Shown in pieces: positions 16,196 to 23,967 of a DNA stretch of 50,208 bases. The notes under the pieces are model-generated. The model ran no database searches, was not told the DNA's origin, and saw only the letters and a program-made list of their open reading frames with translations. Position 1 is the first letter of the stretch. The number at the start of each line of letters is the position of its first letter. Location of the stretch: positions 1 to 50,208 of the forward strand of contig NKIK01000033.1 of the NCBI GenBank assembly GCA_002256115.1. The letters run 5' to 3'. The stretch comes from Burkholderiales bacterium PBB3. Its GTDB lineage: Bacteria; Pseudomonadota; Gammaproteobacteria; Burkholderiales; Burkholderiaceae_C. The position numbers were made by a program, and so were the translations under genes.

Positions 16196-17278
16196 ATGGA
16201 TCGTCGCTCAATCATCAAGAACGCAGGTATTGCAGGCATTTTGGCTGCCGGTGCAGCGCCCGCAGTGCATGCCCAGGCTGCGAGTATTCGCTGGCGCCTG
16301 GCATCTAGCTTTCCTAAGGCCCTGGATACCATCTTTGGTGCAGCCGACTCTTTCGCCAAAAAAGTGGGCGAGATGTCGGGTGGTAAGTTCACCATCACGA
16401 CCCATGCAGGCGGCGAACTGATGCCAGCCTTTGGTGTGGTGGATGGCGTGCAAAACGGCACCGTAGAAATGGCCCACACGGCACCTTACTATTTCCACGG
16501 TAAGGACGAAACCTTTGCGCTGGGATGTGCGATTCCCTTTGGCCTGAACAGCCGCCAGATGACCGCCTGGATGTACCAAGGCAATGGCGGCAAATTGATG
16601 CGCGAGTTTTACGCCAAGTACAACATCGTCAATTTCCCCATGGGCAATACCGGTGCACAAATGGGCGGCTTTTATCGCAAAGAGATCAAGTCGGTCGCGG
16701 ACATCAAGGGCATGAAGTTCCGCGTGGGCGGCTTTGCGGGCCGCGTATTTGAGCGCATGGGTGGCGTACCCCAAAATATCCCAGGCGGTGAGATTTACAC
16801 CGCGCTGGAAAAAGGCACCATTGATGCCGCAGAGTGGGTGGGTCCCTATGACGATCAAAAGTTGGGCCTGTACAAGGTGGCTCCGTTTTACTACTACCCC
16901 GGCTGGTGGGAAGGCGGCCCCCAGCTCGACCTGTTCGTGAACGACAAAGCCTATGCCAGTTTGTCCGCAGAAAACAAGGCCATTGTCGAGTCCGCAGCCG
17001 CTTTCGCCCACGTTGAAATGCAGGCCAAATACGATGCACGCAACCCCGCAGCCCTCAAGCAGCTGGTCGGTCAAAAGGTCAAGGTTCTGCCGTTCCCCAA
17101 GGATGTGCTGGACTTGGCTTTCAAAGAGTCAATGGCACTCTACGGCGAGATCAGCGCCAAAAACGAAAACTGGAACAAGGTGTATGCGGATTACGCCGAA
17201 TTCCGCAAAGATCAAAACTTGTGGTTCCGCTTCACGGAAGCGCGTTTTGACAGTTTCATGCAAGCGCAAAAGCTGTAA
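16196..17278 (+). CDS. TRAP transporter substrate-binding protein, TakP-like
   Basis: A 360-residue periplasmic binding protein. The N terminus MDRRSIIKNAGIAGILAAGAAPAVHAQA carries a Tat-like signal (RRSIIK) ending at about residue 26. The mature part follows the DctP fold: LASSFPKALDTIFGAADSFAKKVGEMSGGKF, then GMKFRVGGFAGRVFERMGGVPQNIPGGEIYTALEKGTIDAAEWVGPYDDQKLGL. The GTIDAAEWVGPYDD segment is typical of TakP-type proteins that bind 2-oxoacids such as pyruvate; ligand assignment is by resemblance only. TAGGAGT precedes the ATG at good spacing. The likely membrane subunits lie on the other strand beyond nhaD, an unusual split. It ends in a strong terminator. Confidence 0.92.
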   Translation: MDRRSIIKNAGIAGILAAGAAPAVHAQAASIRWRLASSFPKALDTIFGAADSFAKKVGEMSGGKFTITTHAGGELMPAFGVVDGVQNGTVEMAHTAPYYFHGKDETFALGCAIPFGLNSRQMTAWMYQGNGGKLMREFYAKYNIVNFPMGNTGAQMGGFYRKEIKSVADIKGMKFRVGGFAGRVFERMGGVPQNIPGGEIYTALEKGTIDAAEWVGPYDDQKLGLYKVAPFYYYPGWWEGGPQLDLFVNDKAYASLSAENKAIVESAAAFAHVEMQAKYDARNPAALKQLVGQKVKVLPFPKDVLDLAFKESMALYGEISAKNENWNKVYADYAEFRKDQNLWFRFTEARFDSFMQAQKL

Positions 17279-17302
17279 GCATCCAGCAACTTGAAAGTAA
17301 AG

Positions 17303-17327
17303 GGCCCCGCAGCGCGGGGCCTTTTTT
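17303..17327 (+). terminator. Rho-independent terminator of the TRAP binding-protein gene
   Basis: GGCCCCGC (17303-17310) and GCGGGGCC (17314-17321) form an eight-base stem with an AGC loop, followed by TTTTTT. It lies 25 bases past the binding-protein stop and also separates it from the convergent nhaD gene. Confidence 0.92.
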
Positions 17328-17382
17328 ATGTGCTGGCGAGCCTGCAGCGGAGCAAGGTGCATCACATCAGAACAGTACGGCT

Positions 17383-18666
17383 TCAATGCATCAGTCGGTA
17401 TTCGACAATGTAGAAAATGGCCCCTGCCAGATAACCCAATAAGGCAAGGCCGCTGATTTTCTTGACGTACCAGATAAAGTCGATTTTTTCCAATCCCATG
17501 GCCGCCACACCCGCTGCAGAGCCAATGATCAGGATAGAGCCGCCGGTGCCTGCGCAGTACGCCATGAACTCCCACAGAAAACTGTCCGGCGGGTATTGCG
17601 TCAGGCTGTACATGCCCATACTGGCGGCGACCAAGGGCACGTTGTCAACCACAGCACTGACCAAGCCGATCAGCATGACGATGACGTCCTGTCGGCCTAC
17701 GGTCTTGTCCAGCCACTGCGCGATGTTGGACAAGATATGGGTGTGCTCCAGCACGGCTACGCTCAACAAAATTCCAATGAAGAAAACGATGGAACTCATG
17801 TCAATGCGGGTCAAAGCGCTGGCCAAGGTCAGGTGTTGCTTGCGCATTTCTTCTTCCTTGCGGTGAACCAGATCACCCACCATCCACAAGATACCCAGAC
17901 CCAACAGGATGCCCATGAAGGGGGGCAAATGCGTCACGGTTTTGAAGACTGGAACCAAGATCAGAATTGCCAGGCCCAGGAAGAACATCAGCTTGCGTTC
18001 AAAGGCGCTGGTCTCGCAGCGCTCCTCATCGGGATTAAGTTGCGGTGGGATGACCCTGCGCCCACGCAACAAATAGCTGGTGACAGCCAAGGGTGCCAAG
18101 AGGTTGATCAGTGAGGGCAGGAACAATCCCTTCATGATTTCAATCGCGGTAATTTGACCGCCAATCCACAGCATGGTGGTGGTGACATCCCCGATGGGTG
18201 TCCAAGCGCCACCGGCGTTTGCCGCTATGACGATGATGCCAGCGAAGAAAAGACGATCTTCGCGCTGATCAAGCAACTTCTTCATCAGTGAAACCATCAC
18301 GATCGTGGTGGTTAAGTTGTCCAGAATCGAGCTAAGAAAGAACGCGACAAAACCCACTATCCACATGAGTGTCGACAATTTGCTGGTTTTGATTCGGGAG
18401 GTGATGACTTCAAAGCCATTGTGTGCATCCACCACCTCCACAATAGTCATGGCACCCATCAGGAAGAAGACAATTTGCGCAGTGCCCATCAGGGACTCGC
18501 CCAGTTGGGCGTTCACCTGCGCGGGGTCCGCATGGGCGATAGCGTAAATCGTCCACAGCAGTCCGGCACCTAAAAGCGCAGTGGCAGACTTATTGACCTT
18601 ACAGGGATGCTCTAGGGCTATAGCCGCATAGACGAGCACAAAAATCACGATTAGCGTAGTGAGCAC
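17383..18666 (-). CDS. nhaD: NhaD-type Na+/H+ antiporter
   Basis: A 427-residue protein with about 11-12 hydrophobic segments. It has the NhaD landmarks VDAHNGFEVITSRI, SSILDNLTTTIVMVSLMKKLL and NAGGAWTPIGDVTTTMLW, followed by a second half with SAVVDNVPLVAASMGMY and GTGGSILIIGSAAGVAAMG. NhaD exchanges cytoplasmic Na+ or Li+ for protons at the inner membrane. The start is GTG at 18666, preceded by GGAGG. The gene sits between the TRAP binding protein (convergent) and the TRAP membrane subunits (upstream, same strand), with terminators on both sides, so it is probably transcribed by itself. Confidence 0.93.
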   Translation of the reverse strand: MLTTLIVIFVLVYAAIALEHPCKVNKSATALLGAGLLWTIYAIAHADPAQVNAQLGESLMGTAQIVFFLMGAMTIVEVVDAHNGFEVITSRIKTSKLSTLMWIVGFVAFFLSSILDNLTTTIVMVSLMKKLLDQREDRLFFAGIIVIAANAGGAWTPIGDVTTTMLWIGGQITAIEIMKGLFLPSLINLLAPLAVTSYLLRGRRVIPPQLNPDEERCETSAFERKLMFFLGLAILILVPVFKTVTHLPPFMGILLGLGILWMVGDLVHRKEEEMRKQHLTLASALTRIDMSSIVFFIGILLSVAVLEHTHILSNIAQWLDKTVGRQDVIVMLIGLVSAVVDNVPLVAASMGMYSLTQYPPDSFLWEFMAYCAGTGGSILIIGSAAGVAAMGLEKIDFIWYVKKISGLALLGYLAGAIFYIVEYRLMH

Positions 18667-18710
18667 AGAGCCCTCCGGATGAATAATTTGCAGTCCAAGT
18701 TAGATGTAGA

Positions 18711-18736
18711 AAAAAAGGGCTCGCAAGCCCTTTTTT
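18711..18736. terminator. Bidirectional terminator between the TRAP permease and nhaD
   Basis: AAAAAAGGGCT (18711-18721) and AGCCCTTTTTT (18726-18736) form a stem with A and T tracts on either side, so it can act on both strands. It lies directly after the large permease gene on the minus strand and before the nhaD start. Confidence 0.88.
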
Positions 18737-18754
18737 AGGTTGAAGACTCAGCTG

Positions 18755-20581
18755 CTAAGGCTTCTTCTTGGCATCTTTCTCATTGGCTTCCAACATGGCT
18801 TTCATCGGGTCGTCCTCTTTGGGGGCATCGGCGGGCGGCACCGGAAGCGCATCATCTTTAGTGGCCCCAGCCATGCCAGCGGTCGGGTCTGCCGCCTCCT
18901 CCGCTTTGGGCATATCCAACTGCTGCATGATCTGGTCGGCACTCAAGTTGTCGACCTTCTCAATGCCGCCGGTCACCAAAACGGGGAAAGCGATCACGGC
19001 CACCACCATGATGAGTTGTAAGACGATGAAGGCAATGGAGCCTTTGTAAATTTCAGATGTTTTGACAGAGGGGATGAGCTTGCCGGTGACGCGGTCTTTG
19101 TAGTCAAATTTGGCGGCCACGCTGCGCAGATAGAACAAGGCGAACCCGAACGGTGGTGTGAGGAACGAGGTCTGCAAATTCATGGCAATGATGACGCCGA
19201 ACCAGATCATGGCCTGGTCTGGTGTCATGCCCGGAACAAGACCCGGCAAAATTTTCTCGGCCACTGGGGCCAGCAGCGGGATCACGATGAAAGCAATTTC
19301 GAAAAAATCGATGAAGCAGCCCAGAATAAACACCAGTACATTGACCACCAACAAGAAGCCCCACGCACCGCCCGGAATCTTGTCAAACAGATGCTCGACC
19401 CAGATGTGACCATCTGCTGCGTTGAAGGTGAAGCTGAAAACGGTAGAGCCGATCAGAATAAACAACACAAACGACGCGAGCTTGGCCGTGTTTTCAAGCG
19501 CCTGCTTGAGCAAAGCCAGGCTCAAGCGCCGTTTACCGGTTGCCAAGATCAGGGCCCCCAATGCACCCATGGCACCGCCTTCTGTGGGGGTGGCCACGCC
19601 CAGAAAAATAGTTCCCAGTACCAGGAAGATAAGGATCAATGGAGGCATCAGAACAAAGGTGACTTGCTCAGCCAGCTTGGACAGCAGCCCCATCTTGGTG
19701 ACTCGATTGAGGATGGCCAAGGCCAGTCCCGTCAAGGATGCCAAAGTCAATGAAAGAATGACAATTTCATCCCCAGCAGCGGGAATAGAGCGCTCCAGCC
19801 ATCGTGTGAGCAGCTGGTTGTGCACTTGGGCCCAAGCGAAGCCAACGCCAGTACACACAACGACCAATGCGAGCAACGACTTGTGACCCGAAGATCCGTT
19901 GTCTTCTTTAAAAAGTAGCGCCTCTGGTGGCAGGGCCGGCACCATGTCGGGTTTGAAAATTGCGACCGCAACGATAAATGCGATGTACAGCCCCACTAGC
20001 AACAAGCCCGGTATCAGCGCGCCAGAATACATATCACCCACCGAGCGGCCCAGCTGGTCTGCCAACACGATCAGCACCAAAGACGGCGGAATGGCTTGCG
20101 CCAAGGTGCCGGATGCGGTGATGGCACCCGTGGCAATCGTGCGGTTGTAGCCGTAGCGCAGCATCACCGGGAGAGAAATCAAGCCCATAGAAATCACTGC
20201 GGCTGCCACAACACCAGTCGTAGCCGCCAGCAAAGCACCTACCAGAATGACAGCGATGGCAACGCCGCCGCGCACGGGTCCAAAGACCTGGCCCACTGTT
20301 TCCAGCAGGTCTTCTGCCATGCCGCTTCGCTCCAGAATGATGCCCATAAAGGTGAAGAAGGGAATGGCAAGCAAGGTGTCGTTTTGCATGATGCCGAAGA
20401 TGCGCAGTGGCAAGGCCTGAAACATGGCAGCAGGAAAGATGCCGGCCTCAATGCCCACAAAACCCAGAGCCAAACCCGTTGCAGCCAAGCCAAACGCTAC
20501 CGGAAAGCCGGTGAGCAGCAAGACGAAAAGGGCGATAAACATGAGCGGCACAAACTGTTGTGCCAAAAGTGTGGTCTGCAT
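18755..20581 (-). CDS. dctM: TRAP transporter large membrane subunit (DctM type)
   Basis: A 608-residue permease with about 13 or more hydrophobic segments. The DctM signature is clear: LLTGFPVAFGLAATGLALGF at the start, QNDTLLAIPFFTFMGIILERSGMAEDLL, GVVAAAVISMGLISLPVMLRYGYN, ASGTLAQAIPPSLVLIVLAD, and later GVATPTEGGAMGALGALIL and NLQTSFLTPPFGFALFYLRSVA. It is longer than the usual 425-430 residues because of a middle insertion of roughly 90 residues (about 210-310) and an acidic, Pro/Ala/Lys-rich tail of about 75 residues. It begins directly at the dctQ stop (TAAATG), so the two are translated together. Confidence 0.93.
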   Translation of the reverse strand: MQTTLLAQQFVPLMFIALFVLLLTGFPVAFGLAATGLALGFVGIEAGIFPAAMFQALPLRIFGIMQNDTLLAIPFFTFMGIILERSGMAEDLLETVGQVFGPVRGGVAIAVILVGALLAATTGVVAAAVISMGLISLPVMLRYGYNRTIATGAITASGTLAQAIPPSLVLIVLADQLGRSVGDMYSGALIPGLLLVGLYIAFIVAVAIFKPDMVPALPPEALLFKEDNGSSGHKSLLALVVVCTGVGFAWAQVHNQLLTRWLERSIPAAGDEIVILSLTLASLTGLALAILNRVTKMGLLSKLAEQVTFVLMPPLILIFLVLGTIFLGVATPTEGGAMGALGALILATGKRRLSLALLKQALENTAKLASFVLFILIGSTVFSFTFNAADGHIWVEHLFDKIPGGAWGFLLVVNVLVFILGCFIDFFEIAFIVIPLLAPVAEKILPGLVPGMTPDQAMIWFGVIIAMNLQTSFLTPPFGFALFYLRSVAAKFDYKDRVTGKLIPSVKTSEIYKGSIAFIVLQLIMVVAVIAFPVLVTGGIEKVDNLSADQIMQQLDMPKAEEAADPTAGMAGATKDDALPVPPADAPKEDDPMKAMLEANEKDAKKKP

Positions 20582-21184
20582 TTATTTGTCTCCAGCCAAG
20601 AGCTTGGCCGTTTGGGCCTCTAGCTCTTCGAGTTTCTTTTGATCGTCAGACTTGGCGTCTTCGCTGTTCAGCACGTCCGGGCCGTGACCGGTCAGGAAGG
20701 CAATGCGTTTGACCAACTCAGAAACGCCTTGCAACATCAAAAGTGCGAAGCCGAGGGGGATCAAACCGTAAGCCGGCCAGCGTATGAGCCCGCCTGCGTT
20801 TTGCGACATTTCACCGCTCACAAAGGCTCTCATAAAAAACGGCCAGCCTAAGGAAATGCTGATGATGCAGAAGGGGAAGAGCACTAGCAGAATGCCCAAA
20901 ACATCGATCCAATTGCGCGTTCGATCACTGAGCTTGGACGATATAAAGTCAATACGTACATGCGAGTTTTTAAGCAGACCATAGCCTGCACCCAACATAA
21001 AAACACCAGCAAATAAATACCACTGAATTTCAAGTAAGCCGTTAGAGCTGATGTTGAAAAACTTGCGAACCAATGCGTTGCCCGCACTAATCAGCGTGGT
21101 GGCCAGAATCAGCCACATGGTGAGCTTTCCAACCCAGGTACTGAGTTGGTCAATCACCCTTGAAAGCGATAAAAAACTAGACAT
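20582..21184 (-). CDS. dctQ: TRAP transporter small membrane subunit (DctQ type)
   Basis: A 200-residue protein with four hydrophobic segments, beginning MSSFLSLSRVIDQLSTWVGKL. The DctQ landmarks are SAGNALVRKFFNISSNGLLEIQWYLF and NSHVRIDFISSKLSDRTRNWIDVLG. It forms the membrane complex with the large subunit that follows it directly. GGAG lies six bases before the ATG at 21184; the open frame extends upstream but those residues have no family resemblance. The matching binding protein is probably the TakP-like one at 16196-17278, on the opposite strand. The C-terminal 25 residues are charged and likely disordered. Confidence 0.92.
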   Translation of the reverse strand: MSSFLSLSRVIDQLSTWVGKLTMWLILATTLISAGNALVRKFFNISSNGLLEIQWYLFAGVFMLGAGYGLLKNSHVRIDFISSKLSDRTRNWIDVLGILLVLFPFCIISISLGWPFFMRAFVSGEMSQNAGGLIRWPAYGLIPLGFALLMLQGVSELVKRIAFLTGHGPDVLNSEDAKSDDQKKLEELEAQTAKLLAGDK

Positions 21185-21304
21185 AACAACTCCGTGAATG
21201 GCGGCCCGCAGACTGAAAAAATACAGATCGCGCAGGCGAATATTGACCCCACGAAGTCTACGAGGATTGGCCTTGGCGACCTTGAAAAATACTGACAGTC
21301 GGTG

Positions 21305-21320
21305 TGCGGGTATACCCGCA
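21305..21320. promoter_or_regulatory. Perfect 16-base palindrome upstream of dctQM
   Basis: TGCGGGTATACCCGCA is a perfect palindrome between the cyclophilin stop (21328) and the dctQ start (21184). It lacks a T-tract, so an operator for the TRAP genes is more likely than a terminator. The regulator is unknown. Confidence 0.5.
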
Positions 21321-21327
21321 ACAAAAC

Positions 21328-22302
21328 TTAGTTTTTGATGCTTCGCACCGGAATAGGCACATTGCACAGCTCAATGTGACCTGCCGGTACGGTGTTCCAG
21401 TCGTCCAGTCGGTTGCGTCGGGCATTGGCCACGGCCGCAAAGCTGGCGGAGTCGGTACGCAAAACTTCCAATGCCGTGCGTTCTGCCACGGGCACGTCCG
21501 AGGCCATCACCAGGCTTTTGAGTGTGGTGCGTTGCTCAGGCTTCTCGTAAAAACCCAGCGGTCCGGTGCCGCGCGGCATCACGGATAGTTTGTCCATGCC
21601 CTGCACCACGCGCCCCACTACAGCAATATTGCGGTCCAGATGGCGCGGCGCATGGCCCACGATCACATACAGGCCTGACCCATTGCCGCTGGTGGGCTCA
21701 TTGCCACGGGCAACCCCCAATGCGCCGTAGCAATGGGTTAGCCAGGTTTGTCCTGTGGCGGTGTTGCGCCCCACTGGGAATCCATTGCTGAAGCCCACCA
21801 TAGGTGCGTAGCCATCGCCATCCGGCAGTTTGGTGAATGGAATGCTGGGCGTGATGCGTGCGGTGTATTCCGGCGGGAGCTTGGCTTTGGCGCTGCCCAG
21901 CGGCTTGGCGCTGGCTTCTTCGTCATTGGGGTCACCCCACTGCACGACGTAGTTGTCTTGCGCCCGGAGGATGGGCAGGCCATCGAAGTATTTTTCACGC
22001 ACCAGGGTTTTGATGTTGCGGGCGTGCTCGGGCGCAAAGTCGGGCGCCAACTCCATCACCACGCGCCCGGCGGGTAGCTCCAGGTACAGCGTGTTTTCGG
22101 GGTCCAGGGTACGCCATTCTTGCGGCTTGGAGGCCGCCAGAATCTCGGCCACGGGTTTGGATCGCACAGTGGTGGGTTTGCCCGCAGCGAGGGTGGCCGT
22201 GCTTGCCAATAGCAAACTGCTGGAAAGGATGCACAGCAAGGATCGGGCGCGCACAGTGCGTGGTGTGGCGGTGGGCATCGTAGTGGCGCGGGGCAGGGGC
22301 AT
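21328..22302 (-). CDS. Periplasmic cyclophilin-type peptidyl-prolyl isomerase
   Basis: A 324-residue protein with an N-terminal signal sequence (RARSLLCILSSSLLLASTATLAAG, cleavage near residue 40), so probably periplasmic. Residues about 70-290 hold a divergent cyclophilin domain: GRVVMELAPDFAPEHARNIKTLVREKYFDGLPILR, then NYVVQWGDPN where the family has FMIQGGDP, and GRVVQGMDKLSVMP near the end. Several canonical active-site residues are altered, so isomerase activity is plausible rather than certain. The start at 22302 has GGAG eight bases upstream; the frame stays open far upstream only because it runs antisense to tatD. It is divergent from tatD with a 54-base gap. Confidence 0.85.
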   Translation of the reverse strand: MPLPRATTMPTATPRTVRARSLLCILSSSLLLASTATLAAGKPTTVRSKPVAEILAASKPQEWRTLDPENTLYLELPAGRVVMELAPDFAPEHARNIKTLVREKYFDGLPILRAQDNYVVQWGDPNDEEASAKPLGSAKAKLPPEYTARITPSIPFTKLPDGDGYAPMVGFSNGFPVGRNTATGQTWLTHCYGALGVARGNEPTSGNGSGLYVIVGHAPRHLDRNIAVVGRVVQGMDKLSVMPRGTGPLGFYEKPEQRTTLKSLVMASDVPVAERTALEVLRTDSASFAAVANARRNRLDDWNTVPAGHIELCNVPIPVRSIKN

Positions 22303-22356
22303 GCGGAGTCTCCAAGTGGCAGTACAAGTCGGGCTTGGCGATGATAATCGTCGCAC

Positions 22357-23202
22357 ATGCGCTGGATCGATACCCACTGCCACCTGGATGCACCCGAGTT
22401 CGCTGCGGACCGGGCCGAGGTGCGCCAACGTGCACGCGCAGCCGGTGTCGCACAGGTGGTTATTCCGGCGGTGGAGGTCGGTACTTTTGACGATGCCCGC
22501 CACCTGGCCCACGCCGGGGGCGACAGCTATTGCCTGGGCATTCACCCTTTGTATGTAGACCGGGCGTTGCCCGACAGCCTGGCGCAACTCGATCGGCAAC
22601 TGCAACTGCACCATGCCGACCCGCGCCTGGTGGCTGTGGGTGAAATTGGCCTGGACTACTTTGTGCCCGCCCTGACGCAAAGCCCGCTGCGCGAGAAGCA
22701 AGAGGATTACTACCGCGCGCAACTCAAACTGGCGCGCCAATACGATCTGCCGGTGGTTTTGCATGTGCGTCGCTCGGCAGACCGGTTGCTCAAACATTTG
22801 CGCGATCTGCGAAGCGCTGCGTCGCCGTGGCTGGGCATCGCGCATGCCTTCAATGGCAGTGATGTGCAGGCCCTGGAGTTTGTGAAGCTGGGTTTCAAGC
22901 TGGGCTTTGGTGGGGCAGTGACTTTTGAGCGTGCGCTGCAATTGCGCCGACTGGCCACCACGCTTCCCTTGGACGCCATCGTGTTGGAGACAGATGCCCC
23001 CGATATTCCCCCGCATTGGCTGTACACCCAGGCGGACGCCCGAGCCCACGGCGCAGCGCAAGGGCGCAACGAACCTGGCGAGCTGCCCCGCATTGCTGCC
23101 GTGGTGGCCCAACTGCGCGGTATCAGCCTGCAAGCCCTGGCCGAAGCGACCGAACGCAATGCCTGCGCTGCGCTGCCGCGCCTGGGCGCGCTGCTGTTAT
23201 AA
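22357..23202 (+). CDS. tatD: TatD-family metal-dependent hydrolase
   Basis: A 281-residue TIM-barrel protein with every metal-site landmark of the TatD family: THCHLD (His7, His9), GEIGLDY (Glu, Asp), VLHVRRS (His), IAHAFNGS (His) and ETDAPDIPP (Asp). These bind two metal ions that cut phosphodiester bonds; family members act as 3'-5' DNA/RNA exonucleases. It is followed after six bases by the spermidine-synthase-like gene and so starts a plus-strand run that includes the GspE-type ATPase. Confidence 0.93.
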   Translation: MRWIDTHCHLDAPEFAADRAEVRQRARAAGVAQVVIPAVEVGTFDDARHLAHAGGDSYCLGIHPLYVDRALPDSLAQLDRQLQLHHADPRLVAVGEIGLDYFVPALTQSPLREKQEDYYRAQLKLARQYDLPVVLHVRRSADRLLKHLRDLRSAASPWLGIAHAFNGSDVQALEFVKLGFKLGFGGAVTFERALQLRRLATTLPLDAIVLETDAPDIPPHWLYTQADARAHGAAQGRNEPGELPRIAAVVAQLRGISLQALAEATERNACAALPRLGALLL

Positions 23203-23208
23203 ATCCCC

Positions 23209-23967
23209 ATGGTTAAAAAAGAAATTGTGGTGTTTCCTGAAGTCAATTTTTCAGACGAAGGTGACATCCGGCATTTGCATTTGGACAGTATCTGGATTCA
23301 GGGCTCCATGCGCATGGATGACCCGCTTGCCTTGGTGCACGAATACATCCAGCGCATGATGGCCTGGCTGCTGTTTGTAGACCCCGCATCGGTGTCCAAG
23401 CGCCAAGCCTTGCAATTGGGCTTGGGCGCGGCATCGTTGACCAAGTTTTGCCATAAAACGCTGAGGATGAAAACAGCTGCCGTTGAACTCAATCCGCAGG
23501 TTATTGCGGCTTGTCGGGGCTGGTTCAAGCTGGCCCAAGACAATAGCCGTTTGCAGGTGGTGTTGGCGGATGCCGCTGTTGAGATTCAACAAGCCCGCTG
23601 GCTCGGCAGTGTGGATGCATTGCAGGTCGACCTCTACGACCAAGAGGCCGCCGGCCCGGTGTTTGACAGTGCCGACTTTTATGCCCACTGCCGCGAGACG
23701 CTGACCCCCGAAGGTTGCATGACTGTCAATTTATTTGGACATAAATCCAGTTTCCAACGCAGCGTGATGAATATGGAAAAAGCATTTGGTAAAGACGCCC
23801 TGTGGGCCTTCAAAGCCACCCGCGAGGGCAATACCGTGGTGCTGGCCCAGCGCACCCCCTCGCGCCCCAAGCGTGCGGAGCTGCTGGAACGGGCGGACAC
23901 GATTCGCCGCCAATGGAGCTTGCCAGCCGACAAGTGGGTACGCGGCTTTAAGCCCGTGACCCCATGA
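23209..23967 (+). CDS. Spermidine synthase-like SAM-fold protein
   Basis: A 252-residue protein with a Rossmann-type methyltransferase fold of the spermine/spermidine synthase family: QGSMRMDDPLALVHEYIQRMM resembles the substrate-side segment, LGLGAASLTKF is the nucleotide-binding glycine loop, VELNPQVI carries the acidic residue binding the ribose, and VDLYDQEAAGPV corresponds to the catalytic-region DxxD. It may not make spermidine: the segment after the glycine loop is short and no SpeD is nearby. It starts six bases after tatD and overlaps the GspE-type ATPase gene by four bases, so it is probably co-expressed with both. Confidence 0.8.
   Translation: MVKKEIVVFPEVNFSDEGDIRHLHLDSIWIQGSMRMDDPLALVHEYIQRMMAWLLFVDPASVSKRQALQLGLGAASLTKFCHKTLRMKTAAVELNPQVIAACRGWFKLAQDNSRLQVVLADAAVEIQQARWLGSVDALQVDLYDQEAAGPVFDSADFYAHCRETLTPEGCMTVNLFGHKSSFQRSVMNMEKAFGKDALWAFKATREGNTVVLAQRTPSRPKRAELLERADTIRRQWSLPADKWVRGFKPVTP

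Noticed and set aside
22303..23133. In-frame N-terminal extension of the cyclophilin gene (about 277 residues)
   Set aside because: It runs antisense through tatD, has no family resemblance, and the internal ATG at 22302 has a good ribosome-binding site followed by a signal peptide.
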